This document shows positions 13,356 to 24,167 of a DNA stretch of 64,000 nt, piece after piece. Under the pieces are notes generated by a model. The model ran no database searches, was not told where the DNA came from, and saw only the letters and a list, made by a program, of their open reading frames with translations. Positions within the stretch are counted from its first letter, which is position 1, and every line of letters begins with the position of its first letter. The stretch is from the NCBI GenBank assembly GCA_029379385.1, contig CM055608.1:20644350-20708349 (forward strand). The letters are read 5' to 3'. The position numbers and the translations under genes were made by a program. Source of the stretch: Quillaja saponaria. Lineage: Eukaryota > Streptophyta > Magnoliopsida > Fabales > Quillajaceae.

Positions 13356-13571
13356 CTTCTAGGACCTTCTAGAGTCATCTAGAATATTCTACAACCTTGT
13401 AAAACTTTCTAGAGTGTTCTAGAGTCTTCCAATTCTTTTAGGACCTTCTAGAATTCTCTGAAATCTTCTAGAACCCTCTGGAACCTTCTAGAGCCTTCTA
13501 TGTTCTAGAACCATCAAAACCCTTCTAGAATGTTTTGGAACCTTCCAAAATCTTTCGGATTCTTTTAGAAT
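13356..13571 (-). promoter_or_regulatory. Array of about 21 units of 10 bp resembling heat-shock elements
   Basis: The sequence falls into consecutive 10 bp units with consensus CTTCTAGAAC, for example CTTCTAGGAC, CTTCTAGAGT, TTTCTAGAGT, GTTCTAGAGT, CTTCTAGAAT, CTTCTAGAAC and CTTCTAGAGC. Each unit matches nTTCnnGAAn, so joined units produce the alternating TTC/GAA pentamers that define heat-shock elements. Four units carry a perfect TTCTAGAA; others have one or two changes. The period equals about one helical turn. It sits upstream of the LTR TATA box. Heat-shock-element control of an LTR is known for Arabidopsis ONSEN (ATCOPIA78); that this array binds heat-shock factors is inference. Confidence 0.55.
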
Positions 13572-13600
13572 ACTCTAAGATTGTATATGTATGCCACACA

Positions 13601-13656
13601 AACCTCCCAGTATTTGCCCAATTGGCGCCAAGTAGGCAACAAGTCAGCGGGGCGTG
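13601..13656 (-). other. Remnant of internal region next to the minus-strand LTR
   Basis: Read on the minus strand it ends in the polypurine tract ACTGGGAGGTT that abuts the LTR. It also contains TTGGCGCCAA. Only about 56 bp remain before the inserted 2.8 kb LTR begins. Confidence 0.4.
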
Positions 13657-16453
13657 TGTAACATCCCTAAAAACTTAATCTAGTTTAATTAGACTAAACA
13701 TGTGTTAATTACGGTTAAGCATAAGTGTTAGGAAATTAGTCTAATTTGTGAATTCAGTTTAAATTTTCATGCATTTAATTTAGGGAATTTTATGATAAAT
13801 TTCCAAACATAGAAAGTGTGACATCATCATGAAATTATACACTGACATTATCATTTAGTTAGTTTAGTTAGGATTGAAAGATAAAGACATCATGAGGATG
13901 ACATCACCATGACATCATCATTTCCAATTATGGAAACATGTAAAAATGGAACTAAATGATTAATGAATGGTTAGAATGAAACAAGAATGGAATCAAACTA
14001 GGAAGAATAAGTCTACCAAAACCATGGAAATGAAGAAATAAGGGTGTGAATGCATTAATTAGAAACAAATAGGTGGAAAGTTTACATTTATTGTAAGAGG
14101 TAAGATGTAATAACATGTGGGAATAGGTAGCAAACCATGTGTAAGAGAACTATAAGTGAACTAAGAGAAGAAAGCCAAGTGTAAAGGAGAAAGCATACTT
14201 GGAAGAAAACTAATGCACAAGATAAAGTAGGAATGATTAACATAATTAATGATGTAGAAGCCAAATGGTTAAACTCTTATATCAAAACTGGCCATGCATT
14301 ATTACACACACACACACATTCCTTTGCTAACCATAAACCCACCTAAGCAAGAAGACAAACCCTAAAACACAAACACACACCCAAAAGAACCAAAACCGTA
14401 ACCTAGAAGAAAGAAAAGCAAAACCGTAAAGAAAGAAAGGAAACCAAAGCAAGGAAAGAAAGAAAAACGTGAGATAAAGGGAGGAAAAGGGAGGAAAAGC
14501 AAAACTGTAGAAGGAAAGAAGGAGGAGGAAAATCGAGCAAGGAATGAGAAGGAGAAAACCAAAAGGAAAAATAAAGGAGGAGGCATAGGAGAAAAGAGAA
14601 AGAAAATAAAAAGCTAAGTGTATTAAGCAAGTATTCATGCATTCTTTATCCATTCCATTCTACTTTGCCAATTAGTTCTTATTATTCCTATATTCATCAT
14701 GCTATTCTTATATCCTTCATGCATATGAAATGAAAAATGAGGAAAAGGATTCCTCTTTGAGAAATTTAAAGGAAAAGGAAAAGAATAATAAGTCTAGTAA
14801 CTTGTCTTGAGTTCATATTGGGCGAAGTTCCTAGGCATCAAAGAATGATGTCCAAACCATAGTATGGATCCTACAATTGAGAAGTGGTGCCATGTATACG
14901 AGAGATTGGTATTTATGGTATATCGAAATCCTTGTAAAACAATCTCAGGCTTGCATGAATCATTCAATTAAGGTTACTAAGGAGTGGAAAAGAAGAATAG
15001 GATGAATTTTGCATTTGCATGTTCCAATATTTCTAAAACTGCCATCAAGACATCTTTTGTTGCTATGTGTGAATACTTGTTAAGGTTCAACTCATTTTTC
15101 TTCAATCTTGATGTACAGGATAATTAAGCTTTCATGGAAGTGTATATAGTTCAAAGTACCTTTGTATTTTGCTCTTCTTTGGAGGAGGCCGTTGTGTATG
15201 TAACTGAAAGGTAGCAAGTGGTAGATTAGTGGTGTGAAGAGGGTGATGAGGATAGCCTCTTACTGTCATTTGTGTGATTCTACTAACCTGAGTGGAAAAA
15301 TGGCCTAGAAATTTTGGAGTCATGGCTATTGGGTTCTAGGAGGGCAAGGAAAAATCTAATGATGGCCATAAATATATAAATATGTATCTAGTTTCGACTT
15401 AGACTAGTTGTTTAAAGGAAATTTGTAAAATACTTGTAATGGTTTTCTTTTGGTCCAAACTTAATAGAAAGTCCATATAAATAATATGTACTATGTAAAT
15501 AAATGAAATAAGGGACTATATCTCTTTTGTAAACCTTGAATGTCCACTTGGTAAAATCGACCAAGAAGAATTTCCTAGGAAAAGGAAGTTTTCAATTCGA
15601 TAAGTAGTTTTAGGGCAAAGGAAGTGTCAAATTCAGCTAAGGCAAGAAGTAAGAATGACTATTAACAAAAGACAAATGAAGCAAATGGCAAAATACAAGA
15701 TAGAAAGAATTGGTTAAGGTGTCTAGTACTAATCGGCCATGGAAGACTAAAATTGGGTAAATAAAATCAATAGTATTATTAATGGGTAATTTGGCATGTA
15801 GTTTTAATAAGAAAGTACTAAAAATGTAGTAAAGAAATTAAGAACATGGAAGATGTGAATTAATTCCAGTTTACAAGATCTAGCCAATTTTAATCTAGGA
15901 GAGTAATAAAGGATTAAGGATGTAAGGCTAGAAATTAATAAAGAATTAGTAACATGAATTAATTTAAGTATTGAATATGAACGAAATTGGGTAATAGGTT
16001 GAGAACTAATAAAATCCTAAGGCTATGAGTTAATTAAGTCAAGGACCTAATGGAAATTCTATTAGGAATACAAAGTAATAAAGGAGGTAAATTAAGTAAG
16101 GAAAACTAGTTAAAGTGTGTCTTGTAATAAGTGTCATTAAGAGGACCATTTAATTACAAAGAAAATTTATGGAACATGTTTTTTGTAACAAATAAAGAAT
16201 AAATTAGCACTTAATTAAAAGTGGTGGAATTCGGCCTTAGGAGTTGATGGAAGAAACTTGATGTTCTATTTTAAAGAATCCAGTTCTAGAAGAATAAAAA
16301 GAAAAAGAAAAATTTTGGTAACGAAAGTAACTAATTCGGTTTAAGAATTAAAGGAATAAAAGGAAGCTTTGGTCTCTTTGGTAATTAAGGAGTAATTATT
16401 ATTTAATTTAGACATTAATTAAATTAAGTCTAGGTAGGGAGTAATGTGTTACA
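13657..16453 (+). mobile_element. Solo LTR of a Ty3/Gypsy element, about 2.8 kb
   Basis: The left end TGTAACATCC is a typical plant chromovirus LTR start. The right end AATGTGTTACA is its inverted complement (TGTAACA). The flanks are GCGTG on the left and GTGTG on the right, a 5 bp target duplication with one transition. No primer-binding site follows the right end and no polypurine tract precedes the left end, so this is most simply a solo LTR left by LTR-LTR recombination. Inside are four TGACATCATCA-like repeats (about 13820-13930), a short CA microsatellite (about 14306) and a GA-rich tract (14400-14600). Antisense open frames in the GA tract are composition artefacts. Confidence 0.6.
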
Positions 16454-17206
16454 GTGTGATACCTGCCTACTAATGGCAACACATGGAGAGCTTGTACTTG
16501 TGGCTTTGCATTATATAGAAGATGGACTTCCTTGCAGCTTTTAGAATTTTGTAAAATTGTGTATATGTAATATTAATGTAAGGGGTTAGCTATTGAGAAT
16601 AATCTCAAGTTGTATTCATAAGGAATTTGTAATTGTATAGTTGATATATATTGAAAGAATGACTTGAATCAAGTTTGTAGTATATACTTTTTGTTGAGAA
16701 CTCATTAAGTAGTTAAATAAGGAATCAAATGGTTAAGAAAGTGTAAATAACAATGGTTGAATATTAAATAAAGAATTTATAATGTGATTTACAACAGGAA
16801 TTGAACAAATTAAGAACAAGGCAAGCAAAGTAAAGGCATATCTAGAATGAAAATAATCTAATTATGAATAACTTCAATAAAGGATTTCTAATAAGTTAGA
16901 ATTGGAAATAAGCTTAATAATGGGTGAGACAAAAAACTAAACCACCAATTAGTTTTACAACCAAGTATAAAATAAACAACTTAAAGAATCATAGCAAGGA
17001 AAACTAAGGAGGTAACCTCCAATTCAACAAGTTTCTATAATAACTACTTAGTATTCAAGCTAATTCACTAACAATGTAAGGCTCTAAGTTGAACTTGGAG
17101 GTAGAAGCTATGAAGTAAGGGTCTTAGTTTATAAGTTGTTGCACAAAGAGCATACATCCCATGATCATCGCCAATAGGATGGTTGCCAACTCTGAACTGT
17201 TGCTGA
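16454..17206 (-). other. Probable leader of a minus-strand LTR element, otherwise unrecognised
   Basis: The right part lies just downstream (minus strand) of a tRNA-Met primer-binding site, so it should be the untranslated leader of that retroelement. I see no gag or pol motif. The left part, starting at the solo LTR junction, has a TATATAGAAGATGG block typical of an LTR or UTR, but no family can be assigned. Confidence 0.35.
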
Positions 17207-17219
17207 GGCTTTGATACCA
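17207..17219 (-). other. tRNA-Met-type primer-binding site
   Basis: Minus strand reads TGGTATCAAAGCC, one change from TGGTATCAGAGCC, the complement of the initiator tRNA-Met 3' end used by most plant Copia elements. It lies five bases from the CA end of the adjacent LTR. Confidence 0.6.
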
Positions 17220-17224
17220 CCTAA

Positions 17225-17519
17225 TGCTACACGGAAGCAAAGATGCTAAAACTATTCAGCAAACACCCTTGATAAAAGGAACTACAATTCTAACACACTA
17301 TAATTCTAACACTCTATATAGGTTGCATGGCTCTTACTCTTCTTATCTAACTAATGTGAGAGTAAAATGAAACTCAGTATTTATACTAATCCTAAAATAT
17401 AACTATTCCTTTAATTTCCCACTGAGACTAAAAGAAAACAAGAAATAAATAAAACTTAGCTAAACTAGTTTATCTTGTGTTTACCTAAATCAATATTTTC
17501 CATAAGCTTGAAGCTGACA
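17225..17519 (-). mobile_element. Short 5' LTR of a Copia-type element
   Basis: On the minus strand the sequence runs from TGTCAGC to TAGCA, 295 bp, with a TATAAATA box about 140 bp from the start and a primer-binding site right after its end. That order (LTR, then tRNA-Met site) identifies it as a 5' LTR. No matching 3' LTR was seen to the left, so the element is truncated. Confidence 0.5.
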
Positions 17520-18074
17520 GGTGCAAGAAAAACATGACAGTAGGTCATATGCCTATAAAAGTAAGAAACTATATATAAAACTCAAAGCATCAAAACAAAT
17601 TACATTTTAAAGACAAAACAAAAACCTGCAGAAAGAGATTTATGCAAAATCAATTTTTATATAAACTCTCACAATTATTAGTACTATCTAGAAGTCTAAA
17701 GTTTACAAATTTTTCCTATTTTAGTTTTCTTTTCTTTTTTATATTGTTTCCTGATCAGTCCATCTTATTTTGAATTTCATGTCAATCACAAATGCAATTC
17801 GTAATTTCAAAACTAAAATAGAAAATATGCATGTAAATTCACAAATATTCATAATGATTTGAAATTTCAAAGAGTGATACTCAAAAGCCTTTCACCTTTA
17901 ACCTCCAATGATTTAGAGATTTTATCAATAAAAGAAAATAAGAGGCAATCAAAGGTAAAAAAATAAAAAATTAAGGATATGCTGCAAGGAACTATATTTC
18001 TTGAGAAGTTACCAAAAATAAAAATTAAAAAAATTAGGGCAAGTATCATACCCACTTGTGGTTTACATGCATTT
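17520..18074. other. AT-rich spacer with nothing recognised
   Basis: No gene, repeat pair or terminal structure is seen. Runs of A and T dominate. Confidence 0.5.
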
Positions 18075-18893
18075 CATTATGCCAACCTGTGGTTTCTGAA
18101 CTATCACTTTACCTACATGATGTTAAAACAATATCAATTAACTAACATCTATTTATTTTCTATCCATTTTTAATTGAAAATATCATTGTTAGGAATGTGA
18201 TAATCTTTTTATTCCAAATTGTCTACAAATAAAAATTAAATAAAATTAATACACTCTAGAAACTTGAAGATTGAATAATGTCTGAATAGAAGACTTTTTG
18301 AAGGGTTTGGTTATAACATCACCTCTTTTGGCCATGTTTCATAAATTTGCAAGATTTCTTATTTTGGATGTTAAATTTATTTTTAAATAAATTTGATTTG
18401 GAAGTAATTTTTATAATTATGATATTAATAATAAAATAATGACTTAAACATATGTAACAAAGATAACTAGTATATTTGTGTTACTAGAAATTACAATAAA
18501 AAATCATACCAAATAAAATCTCTCTCACAAATAGGATGTGAATAACATGTTTAAGAACGGTAATTAAGCATCACAATATCCTCTTTTGTATTCATGATGT
18601 ACTCTAATCAACATAAAGTGAAAAAAATTACTTATAGGGTTACTCTAATGAGAATTATTACAAAGAAACTTAAGACATTATCTAAATAATTTATGTATAT
18701 TATAAGTATAAATATATATGTTATTTGGAGATAATTAAAAATTAAAAAAATTGAAATATTGATCACATGCCTAACTCATGATATATTTCTTTAAAAATGG
18801 ATGAAAAATAAATAGTGGTGGGTTAATTGATAATTTCTTTAACCTTATATAGGTAAAGTGATAATTTATAAACCATAAGTTGACAAAAAGGAA
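18075..18893. mobile_element. Foldback/TIR element with about 105 bp inverted ends
   Basis: The left arm (about 18075-18178) and right arm (about 18788-18893) are inverted copies. Shared landmarks, read from the left arm and from the complement of the right, are GCCAAC/GTCAAC, TGGTTT, TATCACTTTACCTA, TATCAATTAAC and TCCATTTTTAA. Arms are about 75-80 percent alike by eye. The 600 bp core is AT-rich with no open frame of note. This is a non-autonomous DNA transposon. I could not find a clean target duplication, so the superfamily is open. Confidence 0.6.
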
Positions 18894-18929
18894 AAATCAG
18901 ACATCTTTTTAAAAAAACAGTTACTAAAT

Positions 18930-20230
18930 TCTCTATTAGCACACGTTTAGGAGTCTTGTTATCGTGCACAATTCATTATGTGAAGAGCCTTCTGCCATTG
19001 AAGAGCCTAATTCAACCATGACATTTAATGTTGGCCCTTGTCTATTGAAGAAAAAGCAACTGTTTCTTTTCGAAGAAACCTTGTGGATGGAATAAATTTC
19101 GAAAGAGCCTCTCTCAGGTTCCAATTATAGAACAAAGTCTAATTAACCATGCTCCTGTCGAGATAAGATTCTAGGGGTTTTTATTGACTTTACAATCAAT
19201 ATATTTTGAAAAAATTGATATTTAAGATTTGGATGTAGACTTTGAATCATCGGATGAGGATGAGGAGGATTACAGATGACCAAAAATCAAGTTCTCTGAT
19301 AAGAATTTGATGAATATCAAGGAATTTTAAAGGGGCCTCTCATTTGAAGCTTCTAGGTAAATATCTTTCGTACAATTATTTCATGCTTGTCTCAAGTAGA
19401 AATGGAATCTTAAAGAAGGTTTTAAATTGATTGATTTGAGTTATGACTTTTACACTATGAAACTCAATTCTATTGGGGATATATTTTGTTCTATTTGAAG
19501 GACCTTAGGTAATTTTTGGCTATCACTATTTATAAGGTCTAAGCCTGGATTCAATCCAAATGTGGAGAAAATTACAAAAATTACTATATGGATTAGATTC
19601 CCTAGTCTTCCAATCGAATATTTTGAAGTCTAAAGCATTGATAAAAGCGATGGGTGGAATCGATAGGATTTTGAAATTTACAAGACTACTGAAAGGTGTG
19701 ATAGGGGCAAGTTTGCTCAAATCTGTGTAAAAATTGATCTAGAAAAACCTTTAATTATGAAGGTTATGCTTTGCAAGCATTAGCGAATGGTGGAGTACAA
19801 GGGCTTGCACATGATTTGCTTCCATTGTAGAATTTTTGTCCAAAAACAAAAGAATTGCCTTATTACTGCTACTTTTGAGGATACAATAAGCCTTATGCTC
19901 CTGATGTCATGGAGATAACTAGCATGAGTAAGATAACTCATCGAACTTAATAAGCTAGATTTTTTAGTGAACTGCAAAATTAGTTAAACTGGTTTATGTG
20001 CCTTGGATGATGGTAGTCCAAAGAGCTAGCAGACTTAGAGCTAACTTAGAGAATATGGGAACCAAATCTTTAGGAAAGGGAAGTCTAACCAAGGGCCCTG
20101 ACAGGTTAGGATTTGGTTTGGGATTCTTACTGATGAAACCCCTTATATGTCCAAGCCCCAAATAATAAATGGTCATGGCCTGGAATTGGATGGAGTGGCA
20201 TGGAGGTAGCTTTTGAATTCGTACTAATTG
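18930..20230 (+). pseudogene. L1-type LINE ORF1 relic (DUF4283/zinc-knuckle protein)
   Basis: Translation in shifting plus-strand frames gives an acidic stretch (about 19240-19280), then ITIWIRFPSLPIEY and KFAQICVKIDLEKPLIMK, followed by a YKGLHMICFHC-type segment (about 19800) where the zinc knuckle belongs. This order (DUF4283, then retrotransposon zinc knuckle) is that of the ORF1 or RNA-binding protein of plant L1 LINEs. At 20175-20205 the reading MAWNWMEWHGG resembles the start of the LINE endonuclease domain. Many stops and frameshifts are present. The element is cut off near 20230 before any endonuclease or reverse transcriptase body. Family confident, limits approximate. Confidence 0.6.
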
Positions 20231-20517
20231 TTGACAATTATAATACTTTCACAAAATCTTTAGCATCGTGCATCATTGTGGGCTAATACAAACCCACCCT
20301 TAAGACTTAATGACTTAAAGTTCGTACTCCTATATAAGAACCACAAACACCCTTATGTACCTCTGCCAAAACATATTGCACCTCCACGGGATCAAGACAA
20401 TTCAAATATGGGAGAGTGTGAGATTTTCTGTATAGACACTCCTGTCGAGAATATACCTCATGGACCATTGTCGATTCTTACTTTAAATTTATCTTAAGGG
20501 AGTTCATAATTTTTGTG
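20231..20517. other. Unassigned spacer between LINE relic and Gypsy relic
   Basis: A 73-codon plus-strand open frame crosses this interval, but its translation matches nothing I recognise. The interval may hold the breakpoint of the Tat element, whose integrase is missing. Confidence 0.35.
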
Positions 20518-21210
20518 CTAATTAATGATAAGGTCCATCCAACACGGTTCATGAGCTGTAACTTCTGGGATATCATGATCTTGATAACTTGGGCTTCTCA
20601 ATATTTCTATGAAAACTAATTTGCTTTGCTTTATGGCTTGATTTTGTGCTAGATGGGACATAGCATCTGCATGTGTATTTTCAACTCGTGATATTCTTTG
20701 TATGACTGCTTTCTCAAAAGTTGAGATGAGTGGTTTAAACATGTCTAGGTATTTTATGGGAAGGCTCTCGAGCTTCGTACTAACCTTCTATCTGATTAAC
20801 CATTAACTTTAAGTCACTGAAAATTTTAAAAGGAAACAAACCAGTTACCTTTTCCAAATGTAGGCCGATAATGAGAGCCTCGTACTTTACTGCATTGTTG
20901 GAGGTTAGGAAGTCAAATTGAAAAGCATATTGTATACTAAGCCCCTCAAGCCCCTCCAAGATAAGCTCTCCTTCCTTCCCCTTTTTGTTATACTAACTAT
21001 CCACATATAAGAACCAAATGAGGGAACGAGTATTATCGAGCAGGTTGTCTTAAGACGTTGGCTTGTTAGGTAAGGTAAATCCCATGCACTTAATAATAGA
21101 AGCTGCTAAGGCTTGGACTTTGATCTTTGTTCTCGGGTATATCATAGGTAAAATTCACCCAATTCGATAGACTATAACACCTATCTGCCCTAGGTATTTG
21201 GACTTCGAAT
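20518..21210 (-). pseudogene. Tat-type Ty3/Gypsy RNase H relic
   Basis: The minus strand encodes IQRISRVENTHADAMSHLA, the C-terminal RNase H signature (hADaLa) of Tat/Ogre-type Gypsy elements. Upstream (about 20760-20950) lies a stretch with SDLKLMVNQIEG, matching the SDSQLVVNQ motif of the same domain. The enzyme degrades the RNA strand during reverse transcription. Frameshifts interrupt it. The polyprotein stops at a TAA just after a CWMDLIIN motif, where the linker to integrase would begin; no integrase follows. This part belongs with the RT and gag fragments to its right. Confidence 0.7.
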
Positions 21211-22790
21211 AGCTTTTTTCAAAGGTTGGGAAGTTCGAATTTTAATAGTGTGTGCCTGAAAGTAATATGTCAATTTTCTAACTGAAATGAGTATAACAAA
21301 GGCTAACTTTTCCACCAAAGAATACCTTACCTCGACACCCTACAGTATTTTGATTACATAATAAATGGGGATTTGAGTCTCTCCCTCTTCCTAAACGAGG
21401 ATGGAGCTTATAGTTTTTGCAGTTATACAGAGGTACAAATAAAGGACTTTTTCTTGCATTGGATATCCAAGCACTGGAAAAAGTAGTAAAGTAGTTTTTT
21501 AACTGTAAGAAAAAGAGCTCACACTCCTCAGTCCACTCAGAAGTCTTTTTTAATGTATAAAAAAAGGAACACACTTACCAGTCGATTTTGACATGAACCT
21601 TGTTAACACAGTAACACAACCATTGAGCCTTTGCATTTCTTTAACTGTCCCTGGGATTCCTAAGTTCAAAATTACATTGCTCTTATCAGGCTTCGCCCCA
21701 GGCTGTTATTATGAAACCAATGAACTTGTAAACTGGAACCCCGAATGTGCACTTCATTGGATTTAACTCTATTTTATGTTTTTCTAGGATATTGAATATT
21801 TCTTCTAGCTCATCTAACATTCCTCCCAATCTTATACTTGGAAGATTTTATTGACCAACCTCTGGTAAGTGGCTCTTTCATTCTCGAGTCCAAAGGGCAT
21901 TATCTTGTAACAAAAAGTCCCTGGTCTGTAATGAAAGAGGTTTTTTCTTAGTCCTCGAGGCTGCATAAAAAATTGGTTGGAGCCAGAGTATGCATCCATG
22001 AAATTGAGGATGGTGTTCCTTACGGAATCTACTAATTTGTTGATGCTCATGAGAGGTAAACTATCCTTATGACAAGCTTTAGTGGTCGGTGACGTTGAAG
22101 CACATTCTCCATTTTCCCGAGTGTTTCTTTACCATTACCATTTTTATGAGCCATTCAGAGTATATGACTTCCCGGATAAAATTGGCCTCGAGGAGTTTCC
22201 CAACTTCTTCAGTGATAGCTTTTTTTCGTTCTAGTTCGAAAGTTCTCTTCTTCTATCTCACTAGTCAAAATGACGGATTGATATTTAAATAGTGTGTTAT
22301 TATTAGAGGGCATAATCCAGGGCATATATTATGCTAACCAAGCAAATAATTAATTTTTTCTCTAAGGAAACATGTAAGATCTTCTTTCAATCTTAGCAAG
22401 ATGTCAGAGCCTAACTGATAATGTTATTTCTAGACGGGATTCGTCCATAGGAACGTGTTCTACCGTGACCAACATCTCAATCTTTCCATCGTGGTAGCAC
22501 AGCCTTGTTGTCTTCTGATCACTGTAGATAGTACCAACTCTTTCCTCGATTAGAAATTTCAAATAGAGGTGCCATCAGAACAGGATTGCTTGTGCGGTGT
22601 TGAGGAATGATCGTTCCAAAATAATGTTATGAGAGGTTGAGAGCTTGGAAATATAAAAATTGGTTAAAATTGTTAGACGTAGACAACCATCTTGCAAGGT
22701 GACTGGTAGCTCATTTATACTTTCGGTTGCACTGTTTCACCATTGAATCCTACTATGATGGCATCATAAGGCTTTAGAAATGTCCTTGGG
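21211..22790 (-). pseudogene. Tat-type Ty3/Gypsy protease-reverse transcriptase relic
   Basis: Minus-strand blocks in order: a linker from protease (about 22700-22790) resembling the YDAIIVGFNGE motif; an RT core with FMDAYSGSNQFFMQP and CYKIMPFGLENERATYQRLV, the fingers-palm motifs of plant Gypsy RT; and the thumb/tether motif SEWTEECELFFLQLKNY (about 21490-21540). The YxDD catalytic segment is not intact in any open frame I could follow. This region makes DNA from element RNA in active copies; here it is dead. Order and strand match the gag and RNase H fragments, forming one element. Confidence 0.72.
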
Positions 22791-23695
22791 ATTTTTATTT
22801 GGTCGATTAGAACCAATTTTACCCATTCATTGGCTATTATGACCCCTATAACAAATGGTCCTTTTGTGGGGTCTCGAGCCTCAACAAATCATCTCTGAGA
22901 ATGAAATATTAGAGTAGGAAGGTTTTGGCTTTTTTTACTACTTGTACTAAAAGATGCCAGTAGGCATATCGTTTCCTGGTGAATGAGGAGGAACCTCCGA
23001 AGAAGAAGTCCCCAAATATTATGTTAATTACCTGGCAACTAATGTTCTCATCCCTAGAGTGTCTTCTCTAGATTTGATTTACATTGAGCATATCTTTCCT
23101 TGGCAGAGTAGTTGGAATTTCCCACAGCCTTGATCACGAGGTGGTGGGTAGGTATAAGGTGCGTCTACCCTCTTATTCCCAACATATTCCCTGAAGTAGC
23201 CTCTTTCAATTAGGTTTTCTATCTTGTCTTTTAATTGTTTACAATTATCCGTATGGTGGCACAACACTTTGTGATACTAACAATAAAGTCTCAAGTCCAC
23301 CTACTTACCATTTAAATTTAATTCAGGGGTGGATGAAAAAAATATTCCTATAACTGATGGCAACGAAGATTTCAGATTAGGTTTTGTTGAAATGTGCATA
23401 TCTTTCAAACCAAGTATGGTCAAATGCTTGATATTTGGCTTCCTTAGCCTTCTCAGTCTGATTCATCCTTGAGAAAACTAGGAGAATGACATGCTTAGAG
23501 GATCTAGGCCTTTCGGTATAGGATTGATGGTGAAGGGCCGAGTTTATTAAAGTAATCTTTGCTTCTTTTGTGTTAATGTATTCCTGTTCACAGACTATGA
23601 GTTCTTCCAGGGAGATAGGAATTCTCTAATTAGGTCATCACAAAAAGTGGACGAGAGCAGGCCCACTTTCAAAGTTGTCATAATTATCTTGGGAT
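22791..23695 (-). pseudogene. Tat-type Gypsy gag, C-terminal part
   Basis: The minus strand encodes CKQLKDKIENLIERGYFREYV, preceded by HHTDN. This is the zinc-knuckle-like HxxxGHxTxxCxxLKxxIExLIxxGxL block at the end of Tat gag proteins. Farther right are gag-like stretches with stops. The gag is interrupted exactly at the Copia insertion; the N-terminal part resumes at 30666. The structural protein would form the particle that packages element RNA. Confidence 0.65.
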
Positions 23696-23700
23696 TCATT
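23696..23700. repeat. Left target site duplication of the Copia element (TCATT)
   Basis: TCATT abuts the left LTR and is repeated identically right after the right LTR. A 5 bp duplication is what Ty1/Copia integrase makes. Confidence 0.9.
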
Positions 23701-24167
23701 TGTTATAATTTTATATAGGATCTCATACATGAATTTAGAACACATTAATAATAAGGTTGCGTACCTGATTGAGCTATAATAGCGGATATCTGGAATCTCA
23801 GCCAAGCATACCTTAATAATTGCTTCACATAGCCAGGTCTTCCTCTCCGTACTCTATGTATTTTTTGATGGCAGCTTTCAATGGGGCAAGATGCATATAT
23901 ATAGAGAGGAGAGGGGACCTAGCTATTTCATGTCAGATAAAACCCTAAGAGTCCTCCCATTAAAGACTCCTAAAGTCACTCAGCCCACACTTACTGCCAA
24001 TCCACATCTAATCAGATAAGAAGTGTGCTTAAGCCCTATCCCAAATGATCACATAAACTATATAGGGCTTTTACCAGCATGTCTCAAATGGACCAAACCT
24101 TAAGCCCGTTTTATTATTAAAACAAAACCATACAATTAATGGCAGCCCACACATGGAATTTCTAACA
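23701..24167 (-). repeat. 3' LTR of the Copia element
   Basis: Starts TGTTATAATT and ends TTTCTAACA on the plus strand. It matches the LTR at 30198-30660 almost base for base. Contains CATATATATAGAGAGG, possible TATA region. Confidence 0.92.

Larger units (their letters stand above)
12959..13600 (-). mobile_element. LTR of a minus-strand retrotransposon with heat-shock-like repeat array
   Basis: On the minus strand this runs from TGTGTGGCAT to CGTGACACA, giving matched TGTG/CACA ends and a length of 642 bp. Immediately upstream on the minus strand is ACTGGGAGGTT, a good polypurine tract, so this is the 3' LTR or what remains of it. It contains, in transcription order, a roughly 216 bp array of 10 bp units with consensus CTTCTAGAAC, then a TATA box (TATAAATA, minus strand) about 170 bp further on, and AATAAAG downstream of that. 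The layout is a normal LTR promoter with an unusual upstream array. No second LTR is visible in the window. Family (Copia or Gypsy) cannot be set from the LTR alone. Confidence 0.65.

Noticed and set aside
14327..14653. Overlapping open frames of 74-108 codons on the minus strand, rich in Phe, Leu and Ser
   Set aside because: They are the complement of a GA-rich tract inside a solo LTR. Three frames are open at once, which is a composition effect.
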